Shown piece after piece: positions 16,649 through 25,265 of a stretch of DNA of 64,000 bases. The notes below the pieces were generated by a model that worked only from the letters and a program-made list of their open reading frames with translations, was not told where the DNA came from and ran no database searches. The stretch comes from an uncultured Flavobacteriaceae bacterium (GTDB lineage: Bacteria > Bacteroidota > Bacteroidia > Flavobacteriales > Flavobacteriaceae), in contig CANMSA010000014.1 of assembly GCA_947500385.1 (NCBI GenBank), positions 124,001 through 188,000 of the forward strand, in the 5' to 3' direction. Positions within the stretch are counted from its first letter, which is position 1. Each line of letters starts with the position of its first letter. The position numbers and the translations under genes are program-made.

Positions 16649-17221
16649 TTGAAACAATTACTGAAAGAGATTCGAAAGTGCGAAGTATGCAAAGCGCATT
16701 TGCCCTTAGGGCCGAGGCCGATCGTCACCGGGCATCCCGATGCGAAGATCATTATCATTGGCCAGGCACCGGGAACCAAAGTGCATGCTACGGGAGTTCC
16801 TTGGGACGACCCTAGTGGAAAGCAATTACGGAAATGGCTGGGAATTTCGGATGCCGACTTTTATGATGAGACGAAAGTGGCATTGGTACCGATGGGTTTT
16901 TGTTATCCCGGAAAAGGAAAAGGGGGCGATCTGCCACCGCGACCGGAGTGTGCCCCTTTGTGGCATGACAGGTTATGGGAAAAAATGCCCAAAATAGAAT
17001 TGATTATTTTAATCGGCACCTATTCACAAAGACAATACTTGGCAAAAAAGGCCGAAAAGAACCTCACGGAAACGGTGCGGGCCTATCGAAACTATGTGCC
17101 CCGATATTTCCCTTTGCCACATCCCTCTCCGAGAAATCGTTTTTGGTTGCACAAGAACCCTTGGTTTGAACAAGAGGTACTTCCTAATTTGAAGGAGAGG
17201 GTTGGGCTTATCTTACCATAA
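16649..17221 (+). CDS. uracil-DNA glycosylase family protein with Fe-S cysteines
   Basis: 190 residues from a TTG start at 16649; the frame opens at 16622 and no ATG precedes the conserved part, so TTG is the best start. Four cysteines at C11, C14, C85 and C101 have the spacing of the 4Fe-4S cluster in family-4 uracil-DNA glycosylases. Motif 1 is GQAPG (38-42) and the C-terminal HPS loop is in PLPHPSPRNR (158-160). It should excise uracil from DNA or act as a related repair enzyme; it is shorter and less typical than family 4, as motif 1 lacks the usual acidic residues after GxAPG. Convergent with the gene at 17248. Confidence 0.8.
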   Translation: MKQLLKEIRKCEVCKAHLPLGPRPIVTGHPDAKIIIIGQAPGTKVHATGVPWDDPSGKQLRKWLGISDADFYDETKVALVPMGFCYPGKGKGGDLPPRPECAPLWHDRLWEKMPKIELIILIGTYSQRQYLAKKAEKNLTETVRAYRNYVPRYFPLPHPSPRNRFWLHKNPWFEQEVLPNLKERVGLILP

Positions 17222-17247
17222 CCGTTTTTTTTTAGGATTAAGATCGG

Positions 17248-17655
17248 CTACAGGCCATCAAATATTCCACTTATAAATTCTCCGATACCCTCGAAAAGCC
17301 CTTCGAATACAACGCCGAAGTCGATCCACGAGGCATCCATATCCGCTATTGGAATATCGACCTGCGCCGTATTTGCGGAATTTGAAAGTCCTTGCAGCAT
17401 TTCCATTTTCATTTGCACATAATCGCAAGTTTCATTGATGGCCACATGATACGCTTCAAAAGATTCTTGTGAACAAAAGGTACTCATCGCCCAGCAAATA
17501 AAGTCGATCGATGCCCAAGTACTACTTTGGTGTGCTCTTTTCACTTGGGTCGGTGTATAGTGTTTCTTTTTCCCGTGTTCTTTGAGCAGTATATTCCCTA
17601 ACTCCCGTATATATTTCTTTTTGTCTGCCGGCGCGGCCGGACAATCATTGGCCAT
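17248..17655 (-). CDS. hypothetical protein
   Basis: 135 residues, soluble, with a basic N-terminal half (DKKKYIRELGNILLKEHGKKKHY) and a hydrophobic C terminus (WIDFGVVFEGLFEGIGEFIS) that could be an amphipathic membrane-active helix. Four cysteines are present (C5, and in FICWAM, FCSQE, ETCDY). I do not recognise the family. It lies 46 bases after the AhpD-like gene on the same strand and may be in its operon. Confidence 0.6.
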   Translation of the reverse strand: MANDCPAAPADKKKYIRELGNILLKEHGKKKHYTPTQVKRAHQSSTWASIDFICWAMSTFCSQESFEAYHVAINETCDYVQMKMEMLQGLSNSANTAQVDIPIADMDASWIDFGVVFEGLFEGIGEFISGIFDGL

Positions 17656-17701
17656 ATTTCAAAGATTATAATTGTATTTTACAGGTAAAGACCGGCAGTA
17701 G

Positions 17702-18304
17702 TCAATACCGTGAACCGTCGTGTTTCCCTTTCTCCCAACCTGTTTTTCCCAAATACTGATCGGCACTTTCAACGGCCCCATCTTCAATCGAGGTGCCCAT
17801 ACTGTCGTTCCATCGATTCAGGTAGCCAAAAAGGGATATAACCCCCAGCATTTCTACGATTTCCCCCTCGTTCCAATGTTCATATAAACGGGCTTTTATT
17901 TCGGCATCTACCGCATTCGGCACTTGTGAGGCTTGCAATGAAAAGTCGAGCGCAGCGCGTTCGGCCTCTGAAAAAGCAGGGTGGGTACGATACTCCCAAA
18001 TATTATCGAGTTGCTCTTGTTCCGCCCCGTAACGTTCCGCAGCTCGTATGGCGTGCGCTTGGCAATACCGGCATCCGGTGGCGTTGCTGCTCACCCAGGC
18101 AATCATTCGTTTCAAGGCAGAGGTAACCCGCCCTTCATTGGCCATTACCGCCTTATTGAGGTTGATAAAGGCCTTTGAGATTGCAGGGCGATGCTGCATG
18201 GTAAGCACTGAATTCGGACAAAACCCTAGGGTCTCATTAAAGAATTCAGCCAGTTTTTTGGTTTCAATATCATGATTGGGATCAAGGGGTGAGACTAATG
18301 CCAT
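17702..18304 (-). CDS. carboxymuconolactone decarboxylase / AhpD-like peroxidase-related protein
   Basis: 200 residues of the AhpD-like superfamily. The redox CxxC is in SSNATGCRYCQAHAIRAAERYG, the canonical active-site segment with the proton-relay histidine three residues later. FSEAERAALDFSLQASQVPNAV and VEMLGVISLFGYLNRWNDSMG are the other family blocks of the uncharacterised peroxidase-related group. It probably acts in peroxide or organic hydroperoxide defence with thiol cofactors. The divergent neighbour is an OsmC-like peroxiredoxin, which supports that role. Confidence 0.85.
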   Translation of the reverse strand: MALVSPLDPNHDIETKKLAEFFNETLGFCPNSVLTMQHRPAISKAFINLNKAVMANEGRVTSALKRMIAWVSSNATGCRYCQAHAIRAAERYGAEQEQLDNIWEYRTHPAFSEAERAALDFSLQASQVPNAVDAEIKARLYEHWNEGEIVEMLGVISLFGYLNRWNDSMGTSIEDGAVESADQYLGKTGWEKGKHDGSRY

Positions 18305-18364
18305 ACTGCAAGTTTTTTACGGTGTATTATATTACTTTTGGTGTTCACGAAGAAACGAAAAATT

Positions 18365-18793
18365 ATGGCTACAACAAATCATATCAGTACCAAATGGCTA
18401 GGGAATATGGCCTTTGAAAGCAACAACCCTTCCGGGCACTTATTGAAAATCGATATCGCGAAAGAAGATGGGGGCGACGGTAGCGGATTTCGGCCCAAGG
18501 CACTTATGTTGTCTTCCTTGGCAGGTTGCTCCGGACTTGATGTGGCTTCCTTAATGAAAAAAATGAAATTGGAAGTCGATGAATTTCATATCGAAACCAT
18601 CGCGAATCTTACAGATGAACACCCCAAGTATTACGACGCTGTAATCATAGAATACCACTTTCATGGAGGGAACCTGAAGGAAGACAAGTTGCAAAAGGCA
18701 GTGGACCTTTCCATCGAAAAATATTGCGGGGTCATGGAGATGTTCCGTCGGTTTGCCACCCTAGAGATCAAAACGGTGTTTCACGGGAAATAA
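18365..18793 (+). CDS. OsmC family protein (thiol peroxidase-like)
   Basis: 142 residues from the ATG at 18365; an in-frame start nine codons upstream is possible but less conserved. The family reduces organic hydroperoxides with two cysteines, here SLAGCSGLDVASLMKKM and SIEKYCGVMEMFRRF, in the expected places. GFRPKALMLSSLAGC is the typical first motif. It is divergent from the AhpD-like gene with a 60-base shared promoter region. The last bases of its TAA begin the inverted-repeat unit at 18792-19219. Confidence 0.88.
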   Translation: MATTNHISTKWLGNMAFESNNPSGHLLKIDIAKEDGGDGSGFRPKALMLSSLAGCSGLDVASLMKKMKLEVDEFHIETIANLTDEHPKYYDAVIIEYHFHGGNLKEDKLQKAVDLSIEKYCGVMEMFRRFATLEIKTVFHGK

Positions 18794-19219
18794 ACACAAA
18801 CACAAATATCAAATACAAATTCAAAAGATGCGAAAGGGAAAATTTGACTTGGAGGAGCGGTTTGTTGACTTCGGGGCAACGGCTGTTTTCTTTTGTCAAG
18901 ATTTGCCGAATGATATGCCTGGCCAGTATTATGGGAATCAACTGCTTCGTTCCGCGGGCAGTGCCGCGTTAAACTTTGGAGAAATGCAAGGAGCACAAAC
19001 GGATAAAGATTTTAAAAATAAGGCCTCCATCTCATTAAAGGAATTAAAAGAATCGAGACTAAATCTAAAAATACTAAGCAAAGTGAGCTATGGTGAACGA
19101 GAGAAAAGAAGAGTATTATTGGATGAAGTTGAACAATTAATTAAAATAATGGCTACAATTATCAAGAACAAAAAGTAACCATTCATTTGAGTTTGTATTT
19201 GATATTTGTATTTGAGTTT
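18792..19219. repeat. 28-base terminal inverted repeats around a four-helix-bundle gene
   Basis: The left arm (18792-18819) and right arm (19192-19219) are reverse complements at 26 of 28 positions, including a perfect 17-base core (18803-18819 against 19192-19208, starting CAAATATCAAATAC). The arms enclose exactly one gene. The unit begins on the last two bases of the osmC-like stop codon and ends seven bases before the recJ ATG. The arms are 370 bases apart, so this is not a simple transcription hairpin. It looks like an inserted, possibly mobilisable, unit; no transposase is inside. Confidence 0.8.
18828..19178 (+). CDS. four-helix-bundle protein (23S rRNA intervening-sequence protein family)
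   Basis: 116 residues matching the IVP/four-helix-bundle family, first known from insertions in 23S rRNA genes and related to the Avd accessory protein of diversity-generating retroelements. The signature is QLLRSAGSAALNFGEMQGAQ followed by KDFKNKASISLKELKESRLN. No enzyme motif is known for the family; small basic pentameric bundles that bind nucleic acid are reported for Avd. The gene sits inside near-perfect inverted repeats and its composition is AT-richer than the neighbours, which points to acquisition as a unit. Confidence 0.85.
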   Translation: MRKGKFDLEERFVDFGATAVFFCQDLPNDMPGQYYGNQLLRSAGSAALNFGEMQGAQTDKDFKNKASISLKELKESRLNLKILSKVSYGEREKRRVLLDEVEQLIKIMATIIKNKK

Positions 19220-19226
19220 TAAAAGA

Positions 19227-20915
19227 ATGCGTTGGACCATTAAACCAAGACCGGAACAAGACCAAATCGACCAATTGGCGAAGGTACTAAGGGTAGACGC
19301 ATTGGTAGCCCAACTCTTATTGCAAAGGGGTATTCGAACATATGACGAGGCCAAAAGCTTTTTTAGGCCCAACTTGAGCGACCTTCACGATCCATTTTTA
19401 ATGCAAGACATGGATCGTGCCGTAACCCGCATCGAACAAGCGATTGCCGCTGGGGAGAATATTTTGGTATATGGGGATTACGATGTAGACGGGACCAGTT
19501 CGGTTGCCTTGGTGGCCTCGTATCTCTTGGCGTACTATCCCAATATCGCTACCTATATTCCTGATAGATATGGGGAAGGGTATGGCGTATCTTACCAAGG
19601 AATCGATTTTGCGGAAGACAACGGGTTTACATTGATCATTGCCCTTGATTGTGGGGTAAAGGCCATAGAAAAAGTAGCGTATGCAGCGGAAAAGGGAATC
19701 GACTTCATCATCTGCGACCACCACCGCCCGGGACCGGAATTGCCGAAGGCAGTGGCGATTTTAGACCCTAAAAGGACTGATTGTAACTACCCATATGATG
19801 AACTCTGTGGTTGTGGAGTAGGCTTTAAATTGATCCAAGCGCTGGGAAGCCGTCGTGGGGAGACCATTGATGACTTGCTTCCTTATTTAGATTTGGTGGC
19901 GACGGCCATCGGGGCCGACATTGTTCCGATTACCGGAGAAAACCGTGTCTTGGCCTACCATGGCCTTCAAGTAATCAATCAAGATCCTAGAATCGGGTTC
20001 AAGGCCATTATTGATCAATTGAATAAAAGTAGCTTAACGATTACCGATGTGGTCTTTATCATCGCACCCAGGATCAATGCCGCCGGGAGAATGAAGCATG
20101 GGCAGCATGCAGTGAACCTGCTTACGGAGACCGATCTCGAAAAGGCACAAGCGTTTGCAAAAGAAATAGAGCAATTTAATACGGATAGAAAGGGCCTTGA
20201 CCAAGAGATTACGGAACAAGCCCTGCTACAAATTAGGGCAAACGAAGAGGAAGAGCGTTTTACCTCGGTCGTATATGATCCCGATTGGCATAAGGGTGTA
20301 ATCGGTATCGTAGCTTCGCGTTTGACCGAGACGTACTATCGCCCTACCTTGGTTTTTACCAAAAGCGGCGACGCGTTGGCCGCCTCTGCCCGGTCGGTAA
20401 AAGGCTTTGATGTGTACAACGCACTCCAAGGCTGTTCCGAGTTTATTACACAATTCGGGGGGCATAAATATGCAGCAGGCCTCACCCTGGCAAAGGAGCA
20501 GTACGCGCCTTTTAAAGCGCAATTCGAAAAGGTAGTATCAGAGACCATCGACCCTGCACTGCTCGTACCCGAAGTAACCGTGGATGCCTTGATCGAATTC
20601 AAAGAGATCACGCCCAAATTACTGCGCATTATTCAACAGTTCGCTCCTTTCGGACCGGGGAATATGAGCCCGGTTTTTATGGCGGAAGAGTTGCAAGATG
20701 CCGGCTATGCCAAGGGCGTTGGAGAAGGTGAAAAACACTTGAAATTGGCCGCCAAACAACACGGATGTACACCCATTAACGGTATTGGATTCAACCTGGG
20801 AGACAAGCTTCCGCTGGTAGTCAATAAAAAAAGATTTAGTGCTGTGTTCGGTATCGAAGAGAATGAATGGCAAGGCGTAAAAAGCCTGCAATTGAAGTTA
20901 AAAGACTTAAAATGA
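19227..20915 (+). CDS. recJ: single-stranded-DNA-specific exonuclease RecJ
   Basis: 562 residues from the ATG at 19227 (MRWTIKPRPE); an upstream TTG frame is part of the inverted repeat and unlikely. RecJ digests single-stranded DNA 5' to 3' in RecF-pathway recombination and mismatch/base-excision repair. The DHH phosphoesterase motifs are present: LVYGDYDVDGTSS, ALDCGVKA, CDHHRPGPELP and LVATAIGADIVP, then the DHHA1 domain with the FGGHKYAAGLTL segment and the C-terminal OB fold. Length is normal. The seven-base spacing from the right inverted repeat means any promoter or leader upstream was replaced by the inserted unit. Confidence 0.95.
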   Translation: MRWTIKPRPEQDQIDQLAKVLRVDALVAQLLLQRGIRTYDEAKSFFRPNLSDLHDPFLMQDMDRAVTRIEQAIAAGENILVYGDYDVDGTSSVALVASYLLAYYPNIATYIPDRYGEGYGVSYQGIDFAEDNGFTLIIALDCGVKAIEKVAYAAEKGIDFIICDHHRPGPELPKAVAILDPKRTDCNYPYDELCGCGVGFKLIQALGSRRGETIDDLLPYLDLVATAIGADIVPITGENRVLAYHGLQVINQDPRIGFKAIIDQLNKSSLTITDVVFIIAPRINAAGRMKHGQHAVNLLTETDLEKAQAFAKEIEQFNTDRKGLDQEITEQALLQIRANEEEERFTSVVYDPDWHKGVIGIVASRLTETYYRPTLVFTKSGDALAASARSVKGFDVYNALQGCSEFITQFGGHKYAAGLTLAKEQYAPFKAQFEKVVSETIDPALLVPEVTVDALIEFKEITPKLLRIIQQFAPFGPGNMSPVFMAEELQDAGYAKGVGEGEKHLKLAAKQHGCTPINGIGFNLGDKLPLVVNKKRFSAVFGIEENEWQGVKSLQLKLKDLK

Positions 20916-21183
20916 TGGAAAAACCATCATGCACACCCGTCGATTGCCTTGGCGGCGGTTTATAAATGAAACGCAAGGCTTTCTCTTGCAACCGGTTCGT
21001 TTTTTCATTGCGTAGTAGTCCCGGGAATTATCAATAAGATTTTTCGATTTTCTTTTTCAACTTGTTGGTTTGTTTCTTAAAATAATACGGTTTTCCCATA
21101 ATCGATTTGTTTTGGCCCATCTGATGATCTTAGCAGTTGCAATAGTGATATCTTTACGATAGATTTCTCTAGCCCAGTGTCGC

Positions 21184-22464
21184 ATGGATCCATACGCAGC
21201 CTTACGATTTAAAGAGTTTCGGATATTTTTGGGAGTGCGTTTTGCCATGGTTTTTGCGTGGTCCATGCAGTTCATCGTTATCGAATGGCAGGTATATTCT
21301 ATGACAAAAGACCCCTTGTCCTTGGGTATCATTGGCCTAATGGAAGTCATCCCCGCCGTATCGATGGCTTTGTTTGCGGGGCACGTGGTGGATCAAACGG
21401 AAAAACGCAATTTGCTGGTCAAGTGCATCGTGGGGTTTTCCATTTTAAGCTTGGGATTGTTTGTACTGAGTTACCCGGGTATGGAAGATCGGATAGGGAA
21501 GAATTCAGTGCTTTACAGCATCTACTTTTTGGTTTTTTTAGGAGGAATCGTACGGGCCTTTCTGGGCCCTACTATTTTTTCCCTGATCGCCTTGATCGTT
21601 CCTAAAAAAGTATACCCCAATGCTGCTACTTGGAGCAGTACCACTTGGCAAATGGCAGCAGTACTGGGTCCTGCCCTGGCGGGTTTCAGTATTAGTTGGA
21701 TCGGGGTGCACTGGTCTATGTGCGGTATTCTCGGCTGTAGCTTGGTTGCGCTGATCAATCTCTTTCGCATTTCCAGAAAACCCATACTAAACCCTAAAAT
21801 CGGGGAGCCTGTTTTACAGAGCCTACGGGAAGGGCTACGATTCGTATTCAATAGCAAAGCCATTTTTGGAGCGCTTACCTTGGATATGATTGCCGTGTTA
21901 TTTGGAGGTGCAGTGGCTCTTTTACCGGTATTCGCCCAAGATATTTTGAAGGTAGGCGCAGAGGGTTTTGGCGTGCTTAGGGCCGCACCGGCGGTAGGTG
22001 CCGCCTTGATGATGGTGGCCTCAACCCGTTTCCCGTTACATAAGGCTGCCGGGAAAAAATTATTATTGGCCGTGTTTGGCTTTGGGGTGTGCATGGTCGT
22101 TTTCGGACTTTCTTCCTGGTTTTGGATCTCGGTCGTTGCGCTCTTTTTAAGCGGTGCCCTAGATGGTATTTCGATGGTAGTACGCCAAACGATTCTCCAA
22201 TTAAAGACCCCCGACCATATGCGGGGCCGGGTGGCTTCGGTGAATTCCATGTTCGTGGGGTCTTCCAATGAATTGGGAGCCTTTGAAAGCGGACTCACTG
22301 CGAAATGGATGGGTACGGTAACCGCAGTGGTATTCGGTGGTACCATGACTATGCTTACCGTAGGGCTCACGGCCATCGTATCCCCGAGTTTTCGGAATTT
22401 GGATCTTGAAAAAGACGTAGAAGCCCACGAAGCGGATGAGATACCCGTAGAAGATAAAAAGTAG
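21184..22464 (+). CDS. MFS transporter
   Basis: 426 residues with about twelve transmembrane helices. The start FRIFLGVRFAMVFAWSMQFIV and the segment VDQTEKRNLLVK in the loop between helices 2 and 3, followed by the later RGRVASVNSMFVGSSNELGAFESG, resemble the EntS/MFS_3 group of drug or siderophore exporters. The acidic C-terminal tail (EKDVEAHEADEIPVEDKK) is cytoplasmic. Substrate is unknown. The 268-base gap before it contains an ATGATGG/CCATCAT hairpin overlapping the recJ stop but no T run. Confidence 0.85.
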   Translation: MDPYAALRFKEFRIFLGVRFAMVFAWSMQFIVIEWQVYSMTKDPLSLGIIGLMEVIPAVSMALFAGHVVDQTEKRNLLVKCIVGFSILSLGLFVLSYPGMEDRIGKNSVLYSIYFLVFLGGIVRAFLGPTIFSLIALIVPKKVYPNAATWSSTTWQMAAVLGPALAGFSISWIGVHWSMCGILGCSLVALINLFRISRKPILNPKIGEPVLQSLREGLRFVFNSKAIFGALTLDMIAVLFGGAVALLPVFAQDILKVGAEGFGVLRAAPAVGAALMMVASTRFPLHKAAGKKLLLAVFGFGVCMVVFGLSSWFWISVVALFLSGALDGISMVVRQTILQLKTPDHMRGRVASVNSMFVGSSNELGAFESGLTAKWMGTVTAVVFGGTMTMLTVGLTAIVSPSFRNLDLEKDVEAHEADEIPVEDKK

Positions 22465-22520
22465 GGTATCTGCGACCGTAGGTGTTTAGAAGGCGACTAT
22501 AATCATTCTAAATAACCCAT

Positions 22521-23096
22521 ATGATACGTTCACACTGCTTGTTGCTCTTTGTTCTTTTACTTTCGATCGGCCTACGAGCGCAAGAAGCAAGTGTTGAAAA
22601 ATCGATTTATGGTATTCAAACAGGGTTTTGGGGTGTCTGGGGCTACAACGAAACAAAATTAAGCCCCGAATGGGCCCTGCGCAGCGAAGTAGGACTGTTC
22701 GATTATCTAGGATTGGTAGAGGGGTTGAATTTGGAACCGGTGCTGACCGTAGAACCTCGTTTGTATTTTAAGCTTAAAAAACGCTTGGCCAAAGGAAAGC
22801 GAATCGATAGGAACAGTAGCAGCTTCTTTGGGCTCAAAACCCGCTTTCGACCGGATCTTTTCAATGTTCCCGTAGATACCTATCGTACACAAAAAAACCC
22901 GAGTATCGCTTTTATCCCAACCATTGGTTCACGCAAGAACATCGGGGCGCATTTAAATTATGAATTGGGTTTCGGATTGGGAGTCGAATACTTTCAAAAA
23001 GGGTGGGACGCTTATTTTAATGGTGGTAATCAAGAAACGGAATCAAAACTTTTCTACGCATTTAACATTCACCTGCGCTTTGGGTTTAATCTATAG
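22521..23096 (+). CDS. predicted secreted beta-barrel-like protein
   Basis: 191 residues: a signal peptide to about residue 20 (LSIGLRAQ), then alternating aromatic/hydrophobic strands (IQTGFWGVWGYNETKL, LRSEVGLFDYLG, SIAFIPTIGSRKNIGAHLNYELGFGLGVEY) and a C-terminal FNIHLRFGFNL ending in a hydrophobic/aromatic pattern typical of outer-membrane barrels. I assign no specific family. Its stop overlaps the 3' end of the convergent lpxH gene by 11 bases. Confidence 0.7.
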   Translation: MIRSHCLLLFVLLLSIGLRAQEASVEKSIYGIQTGFWGVWGYNETKLSPEWALRSEVGLFDYLGLVEGLNLEPVLTVEPRLYFKLKKRLAKGKRIDRNSSSFFGLKTRFRPDLFNVPVDTYRTQKNPSIAFIPTIGSRKNIGAHLNYELGFGLGVEYFQKGWDAYFNGGNQETESKLFYAFNIHLRFGFNL

Positions 23097-23865
23097 CTTC
23101 GTGTGGAAATTTTTCCAGGGAAAGTTGGGTCCCATCGAACACCGCATAGGTGTAATAGTGGATCCAGTCACCCAAATTGGTATAACGTGATGTTCCGTTC
23201 AAGTCTATTTCTAATGGCAGGTGCCGATGGCCGAAAATAAAATGATCATAGTGCCGTGTTTCAAGCTTTCTTTTAGCGTACTGCACCAACCACTCCTTAT
23301 CCTCCCCAAGGAATTGGGCATCCTCATCTCCCGAAATCAGTTTATTTTTTACCGAGAAATACTGGGCCAAACGCACTCCCCAATCGGGGTGTAACCAGCG
23401 GTACAACCATTTTGAAAATGGGTTCGTAAATACTTTTTTCATGCGCTTGTATCCCTTGTCATCCGGTCCAAGACCGTCTCCATGTCCTATAAAGAACGAC
23501 ACTCCGTTGATAGTATACTGCTGGGGTTTATGAAAAACGGGAATATTTAATTCTTCCTCAAAATAGCCGTTCATCCATAAGTCATGATTGCCCACAAAAA
23601 AGTAGATTTGAATACCGGCATCCGACAGCTCTGCCAATTTCCCTAGGGTTCGTGTAAAGCCTTTTGGGACCACCATTTTGTATTCCATCCAAAAATCAAA
23701 GAGATCTCCTAACAGAAAAAGGACTTCGACATCGTCTTTGATCCTTTCTAACCATGCTACGAATTTACGCTCGCGAACACGGCTTTGTTCCATAGTCGGC
23801 GCCCCTAAGTGATTGTCACTGGCAAAATATACCTTTTTGCCCGTAGGAATGTTGATGGTCGTCAT
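23086..23865 (-). CDS. lpxH: UDP-2,3-diacylglucosamine diphosphatase-type phosphoesterase
   Basis: 259 residues of the calcineurin-like metallophosphoesterase family. LpxH hydrolyses UDP-2,3-diacylglucosamine to lipid X in lipid A synthesis. Metal-binding motifs are in order: FASDNHLGAP (D17, H19), LLGDLFDFW, VGNHDLW, GHGDGLGP and FGHRHLPLEI. The FDFWMEYK segment is typical of the LpxH/YbbF type. Size is slightly larger than E. coli LpxH, as usual in Bacteroidota. It overlaps the convergent barrel-like gene at its 3' end and follows queD on the same strand by 70 bases. Confidence 0.88.
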   Translation of the reverse strand: MTTINIPTGKKVYFASDNHLGAPTMEQSRVRERKFVAWLERIKDDVEVLFLLGDLFDFWMEYKMVVPKGFTRTLGKLAELSDAGIQIYFFVGNHDLWMNGYFEEELNIPVFHKPQQYTINGVSFFIGHGDGLGPDDKGYKRMKKVFTNPFSKWLYRWLHPDWGVRLAQYFSVKNKLISGDEDAQFLGEDKEWLVQYAKRKLETRHYDHFIFGHRHLPLEIDLNGTSRYTNLGDWIHYYTYAVFDGTQLSLEKFPHEAID

Positions 23866-23935
23866 TACATTGTAAATATAGGAAAAAGCAACAGGGAAGT
23901 ATACATAACCAACAGAACCAATTTTGGCTTTTCTT

Positions 23936-24385
23936 CTAGTTATCGGAAGCGTGCCACTCGGCGAACGAGGTGCGGGTCTCTTGCAACCTTAAAGAATGCA
24001 ACGCAATGTTTTCGGGAAGTCGAGCTTTGATCTTGGCGGCAAAATCGATGACCATATTTTCGCTGGTTGGTTGGTAGTCGGCCAGAATTACCTGGTGACC
24101 CCGATCACTAAGTTCTTTGGCCAGTTCTACATGGGGGGTATTTCTATTAAAAACCGTAGCATGATCAAATCTATCAACGATTTCTTCCTTTACGATTTTT
24201 TTTAAATCTCCGAAGTCGATGACCATTCCTAGTTTTACATGCGCGGTATCCGTAATAGGCGTACCGATCACGGTTACCGACAGTTTGTAGCTATGGCCGT
24301 GTACGTTTCTACATTTTCCGTCATAACCGAAAAGGGCGTGCCCCGTTTCAAAAGTAAACTGTTTCGTGATTCGAATGTTGGCCAT
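23936..24385 (-). CDS. queD: 6-carboxytetrahydropterin synthase
   Basis: 149 residues from the ATG at 24385 (MANIRITKQF); a start seven codons upstream is possible. QueD converts dihydroneopterin triphosphate to 6-carboxytetrahydropterin in queuosine/7-deazaguanine synthesis. The zinc and catalytic residues are seen in FETGHALFG, CRNVHGHSYKL (catalytic Cys, two zinc His) and FDHATVFNR, with the C-terminal ETRTSFAEW containing the substrate-binding Glu. Homologous to 6-pyruvoyl-tetrahydropterin synthase. No other queuosine gene is adjacent. Confidence 0.93.
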   Translation of the reverse strand: MANIRITKQFTFETGHALFGYDGKCRNVHGHSYKLSVTVIGTPITDTAHVKLGMVIDFGDLKKIVKEEIVDRFDHATVFNRNTPHVELAKELSDRGHQVILADYQPTSENMVIDFAAKIKARLPENIALHSLRLQETRTSFAEWHASDN

Positions 24386-24590
24386 AACCTGTAAATTGGA
24401 TGGCAAAGGTACGGATTTTAGGGAATGGGAAAAGAACTTGATCGTCTAAAGAAATGGCTGGTACATAGCGTGGTGGTTACCAAAAAAGGATAGTGCTGCT
24501 ACTTATTTTGTAGCAAAGGCATATACGAATTCCTAGTCTTTTGTCCTTTAACGAATCGGTATTGGGCCCTTTTGTCCACCAATTAATTCC

Positions 24591-25019
24591 CTAATTCATC
24601 AATACAAGATCGAGTTCCCCTTTGCCCAGGGCCGCATGACAGCAGTCTCTCCCTACTTGATAGGAAGCACTGATTACTTCGACCGCATCGATGTACCCCT
24701 TGAAAACGATGTTTCTGCTGATTCCGGGGGTATTCGTATCCGTAAGGTCCGAATAGAGCAAATAGGTCCCGTTTTGACGCCCTAGTTGAATTTCTTCGGC
24801 GCTGAGGTCGGGTGTTAGGTCTTCCTTGCTATCTTGATCGATGACCTCATAGCTATCTAACGGAATGGCGACACCGCTCACATCTTTAACGGTTACCGAG
24901 AAGGAAATAAAAATCTCTGTACAGGCAATTTGATCGCAATTGATAGACAGCTGATCATCAGTACCATTGCAGCCCGCCAAGAAGACGTACAAAAGGCCAT
25001 AAAAGAATACTTTTTTCAT
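24591..25019 (-). CDS. small predicted lipoprotein
   Basis: 142 residues with a lipoprotein signal ending FLAGC (C17). The mature part has paired cysteines (NCDQIACTEIF near the start, GRDCCHAALGKGE near the end) and a beta-sandwich-like pattern (FISFSVTVKDVSGVAI, NIVFKGYIDAVEVISASYQVG). It may be an Ig-like surface or periplasmic protein. I know similar short flavobacterial lipoproteins but no function. The 184 bases between it and queD show nothing further. Confidence 0.65.
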   Translation of the reverse strand: MKKVFFYGLLYVFLAGCNGTDDQLSINCDQIACTEIFISFSVTVKDVSGVAIPLDSYEVIDQDSKEDLTPDLSAEEIQLGRQNGTYLLYSDLTDTNTPGISRNIVFKGYIDAVEVISASYQVGRDCCHAALGKGELDLVLMN

Positions 25020-25098
25020 GATTATTGGGGTGTTTGCCTATCAATTAGATAGCATATACCCAAAAGGTTGCGTACCAACGCTTCTAGCAATGGCGTTT

Positions 25099-25212
25099 TC
25101 AACGCTTGAATTTTCTTCTTGTTCGCACCCGGTTCACAAAATATATAACCAATACCAACAGTGCGAGGATGGGGAAAATAAGGTCGCCGTTTAGAAAGTT
25201 CAAAATGTCCAT
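25099..25212 (-). CDS. 37-residue single-helix membrane peptide
   Basis: An ATG at 25212 and TGA at 25099-25101 bound a 37-codon frame: a short polar N terminus (MDILNFLNGD), one hydrophobic helix (about 11-26, LIFPILALLVLVIYFV), and a basic tail (NRVRTRRKFKR), the arrangement of an inner-membrane helix with cytoplasmic C terminus. It begins 53 bases after the crotonase stop on the same strand. Function unknown; called on helix pattern and position only. A longer frame on the same strand (25022-25246) overlaps it but looks random. Confidence 0.5.
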   Translation of the reverse strand: MDILNFLNGDLIFPILALLVLVIYFVNRVRTRRKFKR

Positions 25213-25265
25213 ATATCCAGTTTTTAAGGTGGTAGTATCTGTACAACGACTTGTTTAGGGGAATA

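Noticed and set aside
21057-21185. 42-residue basic frame on the minus strand before the MFS gene
   Set aside because: Codons look plausible, but it has no domain, the larger frame overlaps the MFS gene, and start codons overlap at 21183-21186; not enough support.
25022-25246. 74-codon minus frame overlapping the 37-residue peptide
   Set aside because: The overlapping short frame has a clear transmembrane helix; this one shows random-looking composition.
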